A stretch of DNA of 64,000 nucleotides, from the NCBI GenBank assembly GCA_020631735.1, contig CM036209.1:438743-502742 (forward strand), read 5' to 3'. The notes under the pieces are model-generated. The model had not been told where the DNA came from. It worked only from the letters and a program-made list of their open reading frames with translations, and did not search any database. Position 1 is the stretch's first letter; every line of letters starts with the position of its first letter. Source of the DNA: Saccharum officinarum. Taxonomy: Eukaryota; Streptophyta; Magnoliopsida; Poales; Poaceae. A program made the translations under genes and the position numbers. This document shows, in pieces, positions 24,185 to 35,492 of the stretch.

Positions 24185-27100
24185 AAGAATCTCGTCCCGA
24201 GATTTTGAGTTACGAACCATTTATCGTAAAAATCTTTATACGCGGTTTGAAGATATTCTCCCGTTTCCCATGAAGCATCACTCTCATCATGATGGCTCCA
24301 CTGAACCTTGTAGGTTGTTACCACTTTATTCCGAGTGACTCGGTCCTTTGTATCCAGAACTCGAACTGGTTGTTCACGATATTCCAAGTCTGCCTTGATC
24401 CGAATACCCTGCGGTTCTATTCTCTCTTCCGGAACACGTAGACATTTCTTCAACTGGGATACGTGAAAGACGGGAAAGATCGAACTCATCTCTTCTGGCA
24501 ACTGCAACTTGTACGCCACGGGACCCTTTTTCTCTATAATCTGGTATGGTCCGATATATCTAGCAGACAGTTTCTGCTTGATTCCAAACCGTTTCTTCTT
24601 CATGGGGGTAACTTTCAAATAGACATAGTCACCCACTTGGAAATCCAATGGTCTCCTTCTCTTGTCTGCATAACTCTTCTGACGGGACTGTGCAGCTTGC
24701 ATGTTTTGCCGGATAATACGGACCTTCTTCTCTGCCTCATTTACAAAATCAATTCCATAAAACCTTCTTTCTCCAGGCTCTACCCAATTTAACGGTGTTC
24801 TGCACTTCCTGCCATATAAAGCTTCGAAAGGTGCCATCTTGATACTCTCTTGGTAACTGTTGTTGTAAGCGAATTCTGCCAATGGTAACCAGGATTCCCA
24901 TGAGCCTCGGATGATAGTACACAAGCTCTAAGCATATCTTCAAGTACAGCATTCACTCGTTCTGTCTGCCCATCTGTCTGCGGATGGTAAGCCGTACTAC
25001 GAATCAAACTAGTACCCAAACCTTTATGAAGATGTTCCCAAAAATGAGAGGTAAACTGTGAACCACGATCAGACACGATCGTTTTTGGTATACCATGTAA
25101 TCGGACAATCTCAGCAATATACTTTTCTGCATATTGAGGTGGTCGGAATGTCGTCTTAACTGGCAGAAAGTGAGCTGTCTTGGTGAGACGATCTACTATG
25201 ACCCAAATAGAATCATGTCCCTTCTGTGTGGTGGGAAGACCAGTGATGAAATCCATACTTATATCATCCCATTTCCAATCGGGTACAGACAAGGGTTGCA
25301 GAAGTCCTGCAGGTCTCATGTGAAGAGCTTTAACTCTACAACACATGTCGCAACGAGCAACGTATGCTGCAATTTCTTTTTTCATCTTAGTCCACCAATA
25401 ACGGGGTCGCAAATCTTGGTACATCTTACTACTTCCGGGGTGAATAGATAGCTTAGAATGATGGGTCTCATTCATCAACTTGTTCTTAAGCTCTCTATCC
25501 TTTGGTACCACCAGGCGATCCTTAAACCATAACACTCCTTGGTCATCCAATCGAAAGTGTTTGGTGAGTTCTCTCTTCATCTTCTCCTTGATATGAAAGA
25601 TTCCCTTATCTGTCCTCTGACTTTCAATGATCTGGTCTTCCAAAGTACAACTGATCTGAAGATTATGCAACACAGCAGGATGTAGCAAATTGAACCCTTC
25701 TTCAAACAACGGTTGCACATCAATAGCATGTGATTTTCTGCTCAGTGCATCTGCTACTACATTAGCCTTCCCGGGATGATAATGCACGTTTAGATTATAG
25801 TCCTTTATCAGCTCTAACCATCTTCTCTGTCGCATGTTCAACTCAGATTGGGTAAAAATGTATTTGAGACTCTTATGATCTGTAAAGAGGTTACACACAT
25901 TACCCATTAGGTAGTGTCTCCAAATCTTTAGAGCATGCACTACTGCTGCAAGCTCCAAATCGTGTGTAGGATAATTAACTTCATGCTTCCTCAGTTGACG
26001 TGAGGCATAGGCAATGACCCTTCCATTTTGCATTAGCACACATCCTAACCCATTCTTAGATGCGTCACAGAACACATCAAAAGACTTTTCTATATCCGGT
26101 TGGGCCAGAACAGGAGCAGTGGTCAACAACTTTCGCAAGGTGCAGAAAGCTGCCTCGCACTCCTCTGTCCATACAAACTTATGATCCTTCTGTAACAGGC
26201 TTGTCATTGGTTTGGCAATCTTCGAGAAATCCGGTATGAAGCGACGATAGTAACCGGCTAAACCAAGAAAACTGCGAACTTCATGCACTGAGGTTGGTGA
26301 CTTCCAGTCCATAACCTCTTGTACCTTACTAGGATCTACGGAAATGCCATTTTCAGACAACACGTGGCCGAGAAAAGGCACTGTCTTAAGCCAGAACTCA
26401 CACTTGCTGAACTTCGCATATAGTTGATGTTCCCTGAGTCTAGTCAAGACAATCCTGAGGTGCTCTGCGTGATCTTTTTCATTCTCTGAATATATTAGAA
26501 TGTCATCAATGAACACAATCACAAACTTGTCCAACTCTGGCATGAAAACAGAATTCATCAGATACATAAAGTATGCAGGAGCGTTTGTCAATCCGAAGGA
26601 CATGACAAGATACTCGTACAAGCCATATCTGGTAGAGAACGCAGTCTTAGGCACATCTTGCGGCCTAATCTTTATCTGATGGTATCCTGATCTCAAATCT
26701 ATCTTAGAGAACACTTTGGCTTTAGACAACTGGTCAAACAATATATCAATCCGAGGAAGAGGATACTTGTTTTTAATTGTCACTGCATTCAGTGGTCGAT
26801 AATCCACGCACATGCGTAAGGAGTTATCCTTCTTCTTTTTCACAAACAGAGCGGGGCATCCCCATTCAGACGAGCTGGGACGAATCAAACCTCTCTTTAG
26901 TAAGTCCTGAAGTTGCTTCTTCAATTCGGCTAACTCATTGGGAGGCATCCGATAGGGCCTTCTCGAGATCGGTGCTGTTCCCGGAATTAACTCAATGGCA
27001 AACTCAACATCTCGGTCTGGTGGAAGTCCAGGTAACTCATCCGGAAACACATCTGGAAACTCACAGACCACTGGAATCTGGGCTAGCAGAGTAGTTTGGA

Positions 27101-28630
27101 CCGCACAAGTCGTGCTAGCTAGGTCTACTTTCCGAGGTAGGACCACTCGAAAGGTGCCTTCTCCACTTGGTTCCTTGAGAGAGATACTCCTTCCTCCAAC
27201 ATCGATTACTACCCCCATCTTATTCATCCAGTTCATACCCATGATCACATCCAAAACTAACCCTGGCATGACTATCAGATTAAGCTTATATTGCCGGTTT
27301 GATATGTTTAGGGTCACTCCCTGAACTATCTGATTAGTCAACAGATCAGCCCCAGCTGAACTGATTTTATATGCACATTCCAGTTCAATAATCTTTTGCT
27401 CATGCCTCTTAACAAAAGCTTGACTTACAAAGGAATGAGATGATCCGGAATCAAACAAGACTACTGCAGGATGATTGTTGATAGAAAACATACCAGCTGT
27501 TACCGGTTCTCCTTCAGGGATGTCATCCACGGTGGTGTGATGCACACGAGCTTGATACTGCGTCTGCTGTTTCTTAGGGTAGGGACAAAACTTCGCAAAG
27601 TGTCCGGGTTGGTTGCAGTTGAAGCACGGTCCCTTCACTTGAGCCACAGTTCCAGATGAACTGCCTTGTCCTATCTTCGCCTGAGGCAATGCCATCTTGA
27701 ATGGTTTCTGGTTCCTCTGGGGTTGCTGAGCATTCTGATTCTTTCTTTGCGGTGGCCTAAACCTTGCACCTGGGGCAGGCGATCGATAAGCTGGACGGTT
27801 GGCCACTGGGGCTCTGGACTGGGACGAACCCGACTCGAAAGCTCTCTTACGGATCTTGGAAGCAGCATAAACATTGTTGTTCTTCTCTTGCTTCAGACAG
27901 TCGCTAACGAAATCATTAAAACCAGTCCTCATATTTGTACCCACATGTTTCATCATCTTGGGATTTAGGCCTCTCTTGAAGCTAGCGATCTTCTTGGCCT
28001 CCGTATTCACCATATCAGGGCATAACGGCTCAGGTTATTGAATGCATGTAGATATTGAGTTACAGTCTTTGTGCCTTGATTCAGTGCCAGGAATTCCCCA
28101 AGCTTCATCTCGGTCAGACCAGGTGGAATGTACGTTCCACGGAAGGCTTCGGTGAACTCCCTCCAAGTGATGTGAGTATGGGGAGGAAAAGTGGTGCGGT
28201 GATGTTTCCACCACATTCCTGCCGGACCTTGAAGTTGATGAGCTGCATACTCAGTCTTCAACACTTCAGTCATTCTCAATACACGGAACTTGTCTTCCAT
28301 AGTATTAATCCACTCTTCTGCATCCAAGGGTTCTGCGGCTTCCTTAAAGATCGGTGGACGAGTATCCATGAAGTCCTTGAAACTGCTGTACTGATTTGCT
28401 TCGTGACCACCCGGGTTTATTCCCCGACGGGTGTTGTCTGCGATACTGCGCAACGCAGCTTCCATATTCTGTTGCATGCTCTCCATATTACGTTGGCTTC
28501 CAAGAAATTGTGCGAAAAACTGTTCCGCAGTGTAGGGTGGAGGAGGCGGTGGTGGATCACGGTCATCACTAGCGGCTGCACTGCCACCAGCCTCAGCGGC
28601 ACCATACACGGTACGACGAGTGTTCGGCAT
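24181..28630 (-). CDS. A Gag-Pol polyprotein (single-base frameshifts)
   Basis: Start: the ATG at 28630 after CATGCAG; an overlapping ATG lies six bases upstream. Gag runs [16 protein letters not shown] ... [15 protein letters not shown] ... YIPPG, with CCHC knuckle [14 protein letters not shown] (about 27585-27630). Protease is [14 protein letters not shown] (about 27430-27470), RT has catalytic [10 protein letters not shown] (about 26490-26520), RNase H runs from [10 protein letters not shown] to ADALSRK, and the integrase has an HHCC finger (about 25330-25470). Integrase catalytic residues: D in MDFI (about 25250), D in SDRG (about 25075) and E in QTERVN (about 24965). A chromodomain follows. 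The frame breaks at a missing C near 28020, a missing A near 24911 and an extra A near 24195. There are no nonsense substitutions. Everything else is family-typical, so the element was active recently or still is apart from these indels, which may be consensus errors. Confidence 0.9.
24217..24369 (-). other. Chromodomain at the integrase C-terminus (A)
   Basis: About 50 residues from [11 protein letters not shown] through [16 protein letters not shown] to YKDFYDKW. The W of YKVQW aligns with the middle cage aromatic of HP1-type chromodomains. The first cage position appears non-aromatic and the third is H, as expected of the degenerate class found in plant Ty3/gypsy elements. The related domain is visible in E, D and C (SHHDEGDASWE in C). 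Family role: targeting integration to modified chromatin. Confidence 0.8.
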
Positions 28631-28999
28631 CTGCATGTTTCAGCAACAGTAATTATTAGGTGATGTTGTAGGAATTGCGACTGAATGAAAGATCATGCCG
28701 TACTGAAATTACTGGAGAGAATAAATCCATACAATAAAACAGGGGCATAATAAGTCATTCCAATTAACACAACACCACTAATTAGATTACTTAAAGCGCA
28801 CACATCGCGTCCATTACAACCAAGTTGCCAGCATACATACACTGGACTTTTGACGTTCGGATACCGCCACAAACACATCCAAGCTTTCCAACATTACATC
28901 AAAGCCTTAGTCTTTCTACTCATTATTACATACCCAACGTGCCAACAAAGCAAAAGATCATGTAGATGGAACCTAGTAGCTAGCGTAACAACTACTAGC
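28631..28999 (-). other. A ORF1-gag spacer with conserved block
   Basis: No gene. A block around 28770-28860, including GTCCAGTGTATGTATGCTGG in the element's sense, is also present in C (about 58725-58790) and D (about 35270-35330). It ends at CATGCAG before the gag ATG, a splice-acceptor-like context. Confidence 0.55.
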
Positions 29000-30052
29000 C
29001 TACTCATCGTGGTCGCTGTCTAAGTCCGAGACGTTGGCTTCGTCGCCATTAGCAGCGTCGTGGTGCTCCCCAACTGGTGCTTCGGGCTCTTCAGGATCTT
29101 CGTCTTCATTCAAATCCATCTCTGCCGCACCAGGAGGAACATAGGGGTTGAGTTGATTGTTCAGCCGATGAACCTCCTCATGCAGATTGTCATTATATTC
29201 CTCTGCATAAGCCAACTGTTGCTCTAGCTCAAACTGTCTAGCCCTCAACACATTCTCTGCGGACCAGGCTTCATTCCTCTGATGGAGCACATGAGTCAAC
29301 ATGCGCTCAGCGTTCCCGTTGGCGGTGGTCAGTCGCTCAACCTGCTCTCTCAGGGCACGCACATCTCCTTCGAAAACCACAGTCCTCTGGGTAGCCTGAT
29401 CTCTCTGGCGAGTCAACTGAGCCATCTCTGTGTTGAGCCTCTCAATCTCGGCGTCGTGATCTCTCTGAAGCTGACGGCGGTCATCACGAGCCTGACCAAG
29501 AGCACTAGACACACGTCTCAGGCTACCTTCCACTCCATCAAAAGCCCTCATCACTGCGAACATGGCACTCATAGCGGGGTTGTCACTGTTTTGTGCTTCT
29601 GCAGCGCTAATCTCCAGAGATCTTCCTCTTGCCTGCTGCCATGAGTCAGTGGAGGGGTTGCCCCTCGGAAAGACTCCAACTAAAGCTGCTGCCAACTCCT
29701 GAGGAAAGCGATCCATGATATCCCTCAGGATCCCAAAGGCTGCCCTCTCAGCGGCTTCTTCAGGGGTCCTGCCAGTTGACTCAAAATGCCAACCGGTCCA
29801 CTCAGAACCATCACCTCGAGGACGAACTACTGCTTCCACAGTCACCAAAAGTCCTTCCCCCAACCGCTCATTCGACCAAAAGTAGCGGGGCTCCATTCCA
29901 TCAGGATAGCCTACATCTCTGAGTACTCTCCACAAGAGCGTAGGCATCCCAAACTCTCCAAGAAAAGTGTGGCGCTGACGAGTGCGTGGAGCTAGCTGAT
30001 GACGGGGAGCTCTGCCGGTGGACTTGCGAGCTGTCTGCTTGGTACGTGCCAT
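29000..30052 (-). CDS. ORF1: intact 350-residue protein with histone H3 tail mimic
   Basis: ATG at 30052 follows TTGCTACAG and the stop is at 29000. Residues 2-13 are ARTKQTARKSTG, identical to H3 residues 1-12. They are followed by RAPRHQLA, so G13 is missing, K14 is R and K18 is H. An MA start should lose its Met and expose Ala as in H3. Residues about 38-113 (LLWRVLRDVGYPDG ... GWHFESTGRTPEEAAERAAF) look like an alpha-beta-beta-beta-alpha dsRNA-binding-like unit; this is inference. Residues about 175-300 are a heptad-rich coiled coil. Residues 311-350 are highly acidic (LNEDEDPEEPE, SDLDSDHDE). The gene lies between leader and gag, in sense, inside the element. No enzyme motif is visible. 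It is not a host histone gene: the H3 histone fold is absent. Possible roles, all inferred: decoy or substrate for H3K9 methyltransferases and readers, or chromatin tether. Confidence 0.85.
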   Translation of the reverse strand: MARTKQTARKSTGRAPRHQLAPRTRQRHTFLGEFGMPTLLWRVLRDVGYPDGMEPRYFWSNERLGEGLLVTVEAVVRPRGDGSEWTGWHFESTGRTPEEAAERAAFGILRDIMDRFPQELAAALVGVFPRGNPSTDSWQQARGRSLEISAAEAQNSDNPAMSAMFAVMRAFDGVEGSLRRVSSALGQARDDRRQLQRDHDAEIERLNTEMAQLTRQRDQATQRTVVFEGDVRALREQVERLTTANGNAERMLTHVLHQRNEAWSAENVLRARQFELEQQLAYAEEYNDNLHEEVHRLNNQLNPYVPPGAAEMDLNEDEDPEEPEAPVGEHHDAANGDEANVSDLDSDHDE

Positions 30053-30823
30053 CTGTAGCAAAATTTTATTACCGTGGTGAGAACAGATTTTTAAGTTGGC
30101 ATTTTTATCGAAATGAGATAATCAACTTATAAGGGGAGGAACAATGCCATGAATGAAATGCACAACATGATACATGCACGTTCCGTACGTCCTCACAAAC
30201 TTAGAAAAATAATAACTACTAACGGAATAAACGGTGGCATACAACGATCTCTTGTAACGTAACTAATACGTACTACTCGAAAGCGTTGTTATGTACCTGC
30301 AGAAAGTCACTTCAGCCCAAACCTCACAGTATGAAAATATGCAAGAAAGCAGTAAAGTAAGTTACTCGCTCTACACGCATCCCCAGATACGAGTATAACG
30401 GTAACAACTACCCGAATCATCGTCCTATTGACGGCATCGTCACCGCATGACGGAAGTCCCCACCAATTGAATACCCTCATACGAACATGCGCATGGCACG
30501 TAAGTATTTCGGTATCACATAAGCACTCCCCTAGATCGGCAGTGTATCCGACCATGCTCTCACAACTCTCACTTACCAAGGCGTAGAGGGAATTGATCCA
30601 TACATTACCACTCAATTGAATGGCACTCATACAATAGCACGCCGTATGAGCGACGAAATTTCAAATATGATGCAAACCCCCAAGTTAGTACTTAATTAAG
30701 CCACCTAGAGTCCTTATTGGGCATAAAGGATATGACCACTGGCACACTCTTAAATTTAAAAGCTTAGTTGAAAACACAGTTTTGTTTTTAAATACCCATG
30801 TGAACAGTAACATGCTAAACCAT
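30053..30823 (-). other. A leader with candidate splice sites
   Basis: In the element's sense, TTG|GTAAGTGAGAG gives an intron start at 30576. TTTCTGCAG|GTACAT has its junction at 30297/30296, and TTTTGCTACAG ends at 30053 next to the ORF1 ATG. No open frame of note. Confidence 0.55.
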
Positions 30824-30835
30824 GCTCCGATGCCA
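30824..30835 (-). promoter_or_regulatory. A primer binding site (tRNA-iMet type)
   Basis: Minus-strand TGGCATCGGAGC, two bases inside the LTR end at 30838. Confidence 0.9.
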
Positions 30836-31284
30836 GCTGTAACGGATCAACGTAATTATACGAGATTAAGTCAGAAAAATCTTCCACCGAGGCGGTTAAT
30901 TTACCAAACTTAAACCCGTATAACCCGAGATTCCGTGAAATCACGCGGGATTTCAAACCAACCAACATACAACCAAGATCGTACTGATTTAGCAGCCACA
31001 GTTCACATGATACGTAGAGTTCACAATAAAAGTGGAGTACATCGGAGTTCGGAATAAAAGTTATTACAACATAGTTCAGAATAACATAGCGGAAGCAAGT
31101 AGTTTTACACACACACTTAGTTCAAATACAGTGCCAGTAGATAGTCATGGTCCACAAAAGCAGTAGATAAGACAACAGAGTGACCCTTGCCCAGGTCCTA
31201 GTTGTCGCCCATCGCCGGATACAGACAGTTGGAGCAGTACCCATAGTACATCTGACCATCTGCAACAACAATGGGAACAACGCC

Positions 31285-31306
31285 CTGAGTACGAGAATGT
31301 ACTCAG
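31285..31306 (-). other. LTR hairpin H1, A right copy
   Basis: CTGAGTAC GAGAAT GTACTCAG, identical to the left copy. Confidence 0.7.
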
Positions 31307-32100
31307 CTAGACTTACCCGTCAAAAACCAGAAATAAAGGACACCAAGGATCATGCAAGGCTTTATAGATTGGACTGGCTTGACTCATTTGCGAAAAGCAT
31401 GAGTTGTTATGAAAAACTAAACCAGTACTTTTTGCATCACTTTTAGTATAACCTATTCAAACTAGGTAAGCAGCTATTGCTAGAACAATCACTTGATTTA
31501 TCATTAGCAATCTAGATTACCATATCAGGTTTAGCATTTCCAACATCATTCACTTAACCATCAGTGTTCCTTTAATGTTACTACGATGCCATAGCTCGAG
31601 TCAAGTGCTCACTAACCGGGAGCGACGGCGATTCGAATCGAATTCCTATCCAGCTGGAGATTTATTCCTCACACAAACCCTGTTTCCCCCGTCAGGGTCG
31701 CATAGATTACCAATGACACTTTCCAAGAAGCCGCGGGATAACAATCATGGATCGCACTACCCAGGGACCGCCCGACTGCCAGGACGCACCTTGGGCTCAC
31801 TCTTCGCGTCCCCGTTACACCCACTTCAACACCAGTCTGCCAACCCGAGTTTATCCCGGCTCGAAAAGTGTCACTAGCTTCGCGGTCGAAAGGTACTTTA
31901 TTCGGCCAGCTAAATGTGAGGCATGCGTTCAACATGACAAGAGGGACGAGCAACGATCGGTCCTTAATCGACACAGACGGAATCACTATAGTCCAAAACC
32001 CTATAAGACTCCGCCCGGTCTCCGTTTATCCATCAACACTTGGTTACTTTTTATGATCACAATTACAGCTAACCATAATCAGGTATCCACCTATAACTCG

Positions 32101-32121
32101 CAGGTGACAGGAAATCACCCG
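32101..32121 (-). other. LTR hairpin H2, A right copy
   Basis: Same stem as the left copy (CGGGTGA / TCACCTG in the element's sense). Confidence 0.7.
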
Positions 32122-33469
32122 ACTTCTACCGGTCTAAGCATGGCTAAGCAATTAACTCGTTCCTGACCTAACAGGGTAAAAGGTAATCCGGGGCCAAGGT
32201 AATAATGCAACAACGGTTTCACTCAACTCCTATAACTTAATGCAACAATATATATAACTATAGTTCATGTAGTAAGGAACAACTTTTATAAAATAGGAGA
32301 CTTAAAATGCTCCGGGGCTTGCCTTTTTCGAACGAGCTAGGATGGTGGTCAACGCACTCTGGCAGTTCCTCGCCTGACTCTTCTTCCTCGGGCACCTCCT
32401 GTGCCTGGGGTTCCTGCTGATCCGTCCAAACTTGCTCCTCCGGTACCGCTACCTGCGACTCCTCCTGCGATCCTGTATGATGCAAGTGCATAAGCAAACA
32501 TGCGAAGAATGCATCGAATTGTGGTGGAGTGCTTTGATGACATGAGATGCAGATGAGCACATGGAATGAGCAGTTCGAATGTAATTATTTCTTCTACAAG
32601 GTAGTCAACGTCATCCAAGAACATGTACCCTAAAACATGCACCTTATCCTTCTATTAGTTAGCCTACCATCTACACATACAAGTGAACCTAAGCTACCAA
32701 AGCTTACCAACCTAACTCATCCATAACATCAGCAAGGCATAATGATGCTTCAAAGATACACCAAACATATTTTATTTCTCTTAATTTCTCATAAAGAATA
32801 ATATTTTATTTCCTATTTAACTAGGGTTACACAGCAACACCTATTTCTGGTGTAGATAAAAATCTACAAAAATTACAGTAGATTACTCTTACCCTAACTA
32901 TCCTACTACTAAATTTTTATGAGAATTGAATAAGTAAAACTATCTGTACAAAATAAACAAAGTATAGCATAATAATGAGCATGAAATTATTTTGTACTAG
33001 AAAAAGTATCAAACAACAGATTTCACATTTTTCCTATGTTACTAACAGTAAACTAACATACTACAAAAATTATCACATGTATGTTCTATACAAATTTAGC
33101 TCTCTACTAAAAATAACAAAGATTATCAATTAAAGGCATTTGAACTACACTTCAGAATTTTCTCACAGAACATGCTTCACTAATATTTTTCCTAGAAAGT
33201 ACATCACTAATAAAGATTAAAGAAACAAGAATCACATTTTTCCCTTCATTATTTTATTTACTACACATTTTCTAAGATATCAGCATTTATAACAATTAAA
33301 TAAAGCTACACAGAAAAGTGTCACAATTTTATCATGAAATATTTTTAAACTGTAGATCTATTCAAGAGGAACATTACAAAATTTGTTTCATAATTTTTGG
33401 AGCTATAAATCTTGAGATATGATTTTTCAAAGCTGTTTCAAAATTCTGAGAAATTATTTTCCTTAATTC

Positions 33470-34360
33470 TTTTAAAAATTCGCCGGTGAAAACGCTGAAT
33501 ACACCCGGTGCAGTGCACCCACACACGCTGACACTCGGGACCCACGGGTCAACGGACCCCACCGGCCAGCCAGAGCAGCGCGGGGGAGGCGCTGACCGGT
33601 GGCGCACTCGCCGCCGGTGAGGTCTCCGGCGACGGGGAGGGCACCAACGTGCTCCCCGCACCGAGACGCACCCAGCGCACCAACTCCGAGCGGCGCGGGA
33701 GCTCCGGAGGAGGCTCGCCGGCGGAGATGGCGGCACGGCGGCGCGGGAGCTCGTCGGCCGGCCAATGCAGGCCACGGGGGCGGCCGAGAATGCGAGCACG
33801 AGCACCGCTAGGCGAAGGGGAAGCGGATGCTCGAGACCGGAGGAGGCATGAAGGGCCAGGGAGCTCCGGCCATGCGCGCCGGCCAACGGCGGCCATGGCG
33901 GCAGTGGAGGAGGGGGCCGGCCAATTGGCCCTCACCTGAGCTCGAGCGGCGGAGTGGAGGCGCGCACGCAGTGGAGGGAAGCGGGGCGGAGCTGAGGCCG
34001 GGAGGAATCGGCCGGAGAAGCAGCCACGAGCGCGGACGGCGGTGGCGGAGCTTCGGGAGCCGTGATGGCGCGGCGGTGCGCTGCTGCTGCTGGCGGGGCG
34101 AGAGGAGGGAATGGAGGGATCAGCCGAGGCGGACGAGCGCGCCGAGGGGGGGGGTAAGCGAGCGCGGTGCTGCGGGGGCCACAGGGGCGCGTGTCGCGCG
34201 GCGTCGTCGGCGTCCGGCCACGCGGCGGCCGAGCTCTGCCGCGGCGCCACGGCGTCGCGCGCGCGCGCGGGCGGCGCGGACGCGGGCGCGGGCGCGGGCC
34301 GGGCTGCCAGCTCGGGTGGGCCGAAAGGGTGGCTGCGGCCCACTAAAGTGAAAAAAACCG
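33470..34360. other. GC-rich island in A 5' LTR
   Basis: Second copy of the A island. A 264-codon minus-strand frame here is Ala/Pro/Arg/Ser-rich; small GC-repeat indels change its middle reading relative to the left copy, which argues against protein-level constraint. Confidence 0.6.
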
Positions 34361-34841
34361 ATTTTTCTTTTATAAATAAATTTTCAGATTTCTATATTTG
34401 TTTCAAATTTGAATTTGAAGATGAAAAAGAGGTTTTCAGAACTTTTGCCCAAAATAAAAGTTGTTCAAAATTTAATTCTCTACAACTTTCATGTAGGGCA
34501 CTTTTCAAAATTCTAAATAGATTTTGAATTTGGGATTCAAAGCTAAATTTTTAAGTAAAAATTCATTTTTCTAGAATATTTTTAAAAGCAAAATTTGAAG
34601 GAATTTGAATTCAAGAGTTGCTCCAAAAATCATGTTTATTTATTCTAGATTATCTAAAATTGTAGCTACACAAAGTTTCATCACTCCTTAGCACTTAAAT
34701 GTAGCATTTGGGTTTTGAGTTGTTGTTTTTCAACTCTAAATTTAAAAAGGGTCTATATTGCATGCAATGATAACCATGTATGAGATGATTATGACTAGTG
34801 CCTTGGATGCTAATGCATGCTTAACACCCAGGGGTGTTACA

Positions 34842-35087
34842 GTAACCCTGCCCCCGGACTATATAAGGCAGGCAGGGGACCCCTCTAAAAAAACATCTCT
34901 CATTGACATACCACAATACAAATCAGACGCAGGACGTAGGTATTACGCCTTCTTGGCGGCCGAACCTAGATAAAACTTCGTGTCTGCCTTGCGTCACCAT
35001 CTTGTTTGGAGCTTGCGCATCTGTCTGCCGATAATCTACTACCTTGGGCATACCCCTAGGTAGACTGCCGACTATATTTCGTCGACA
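34842..35087 (+). repeat. Tat-lineage LTR, 3' part
   Basis: GTAACCCTGCCCCCGGACTA with a TATATAAG box at 34860-34867, then GGCAGGCAGGGG, GCGGCCGAACCTAGATAAA and a terminal GTCGACA. This is the promoter, R and U5 type of sequence typical of RIRE2/Grande-like grass elements. Element A is inserted at its left edge. To the right it abuts the ORF1 tail of D, so the Tat LTR itself inserted into D. Whether it is a solo LTR cannot be told because the other side is lost at gap 1. Confidence 0.75.
34860..34867 (+). promoter_or_regulatory. TATA box of Tat LTR fragment
   Basis: TATATAAG in a GC-rich setting (CCCGGAC before, GCAGGCAGGGG after), as in related LTR core promoters. Confidence 0.6.
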
Positions 35088-35129
35088 GATGGTGACATCT
35101 CTGACCCCAACGATGGCCCTAAGGAGTAG
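35088..35129 (+). pseudogene. D ORF1 C-terminal remnant
   Basis: Fourteen codons (DGDISDPNDGPKE, then TAG) matching the acidic end of ORF1 in C (NGDASDLDDGPRS). The upstream part was removed or separated by the Tat insertion. Confidence 0.6.
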
Positions 35130-35492
35130 GCTAGTTGCTTTGCGTTAGTGATTAGGTCCTGCCGCGATGACCTTTCTTTTGGCTTCATGTATCTCGATGT
35201 ATCTCGTTTCAAACCTTCGAGTCTTGATAGGATGTTGGAACTTGGTTGGTCATGTGATATCCAAATGCATAAAAGTCCAATGTATGTATGCTGGCAATTT
35301 GGTTTTATGGACGTGATGTTTGCATTGGAAGTAATTTAATTAGTGGTGTTGTTTTAATTGGAATGCGATTATTGTGCCTCTGTTTTATTGTATGACTTTG
35401 TTCTCTCCAATGAATTCAGTACGGCATAATTTTTCATTCACTCACAATTACTACAGCTTCCCTTAATCATTAATTGTTGCTGAAATATGCAG
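35130..35492 (+). other. D ORF1-gag spacer
   Basis: No gene. It contains the AAAAGTCCAATGTATGTATG block shared with A and C, and ends in GAAATATGCAG before the gag ATG at 35493. Confidence 0.5.

Larger units (their letters stand above)
20164..34841 (-). mobile_element. A: complete young Tekay-like chromovirus, minus strand
   Basis: Both LTRs are complete and almost identical (20164-24169 and 30838-34841, 4006 and 4004 bp). By eye I find about ten to fifteen substitutions plus a few short indels in GC-rich or homopolymer tracts. In the element's sense the order is primer site, leader, ORF1 (intact, H3-like), spacer, Gag-Pol and polypurine tract. Gag-Pol is broken only by single-base indels. 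The right flank GTAAC (34842-34846) is probably one target-site copy; the left copy falls in gap 1. The target was a Tat LTR. Confidence 0.92.
30838..34841 (-). repeat. A 5' LTR (4.0 kb)
   Basis: TGTAACGG at 30838 to GGTGTTACA at 34841. It is nearly identical to the left LTR. It contains hairpins at 31285-31306 and 32101-32121 and a GC island at about 33470-34360. As the 5' LTR it should hold the promoter, but I cannot place a TATA box or start site with confidence. Confidence 0.95.

Noticed and set aside
29990..30052. Host histone H3 gene
   Set aside because: Only about 20 residues match H3. The histone fold is absent, and the frame continues into a coiled coil inside a complete retrotransposon.
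33549..34343. 264-codon frame as a real gene (and its partner at 22876-23673)
   Set aside because: It lies in a GC island with open frames on both strands. The peptide is Ala/Pro/Arg-rich, and small indels between the two LTR copies shift its middle without apparent constraint.
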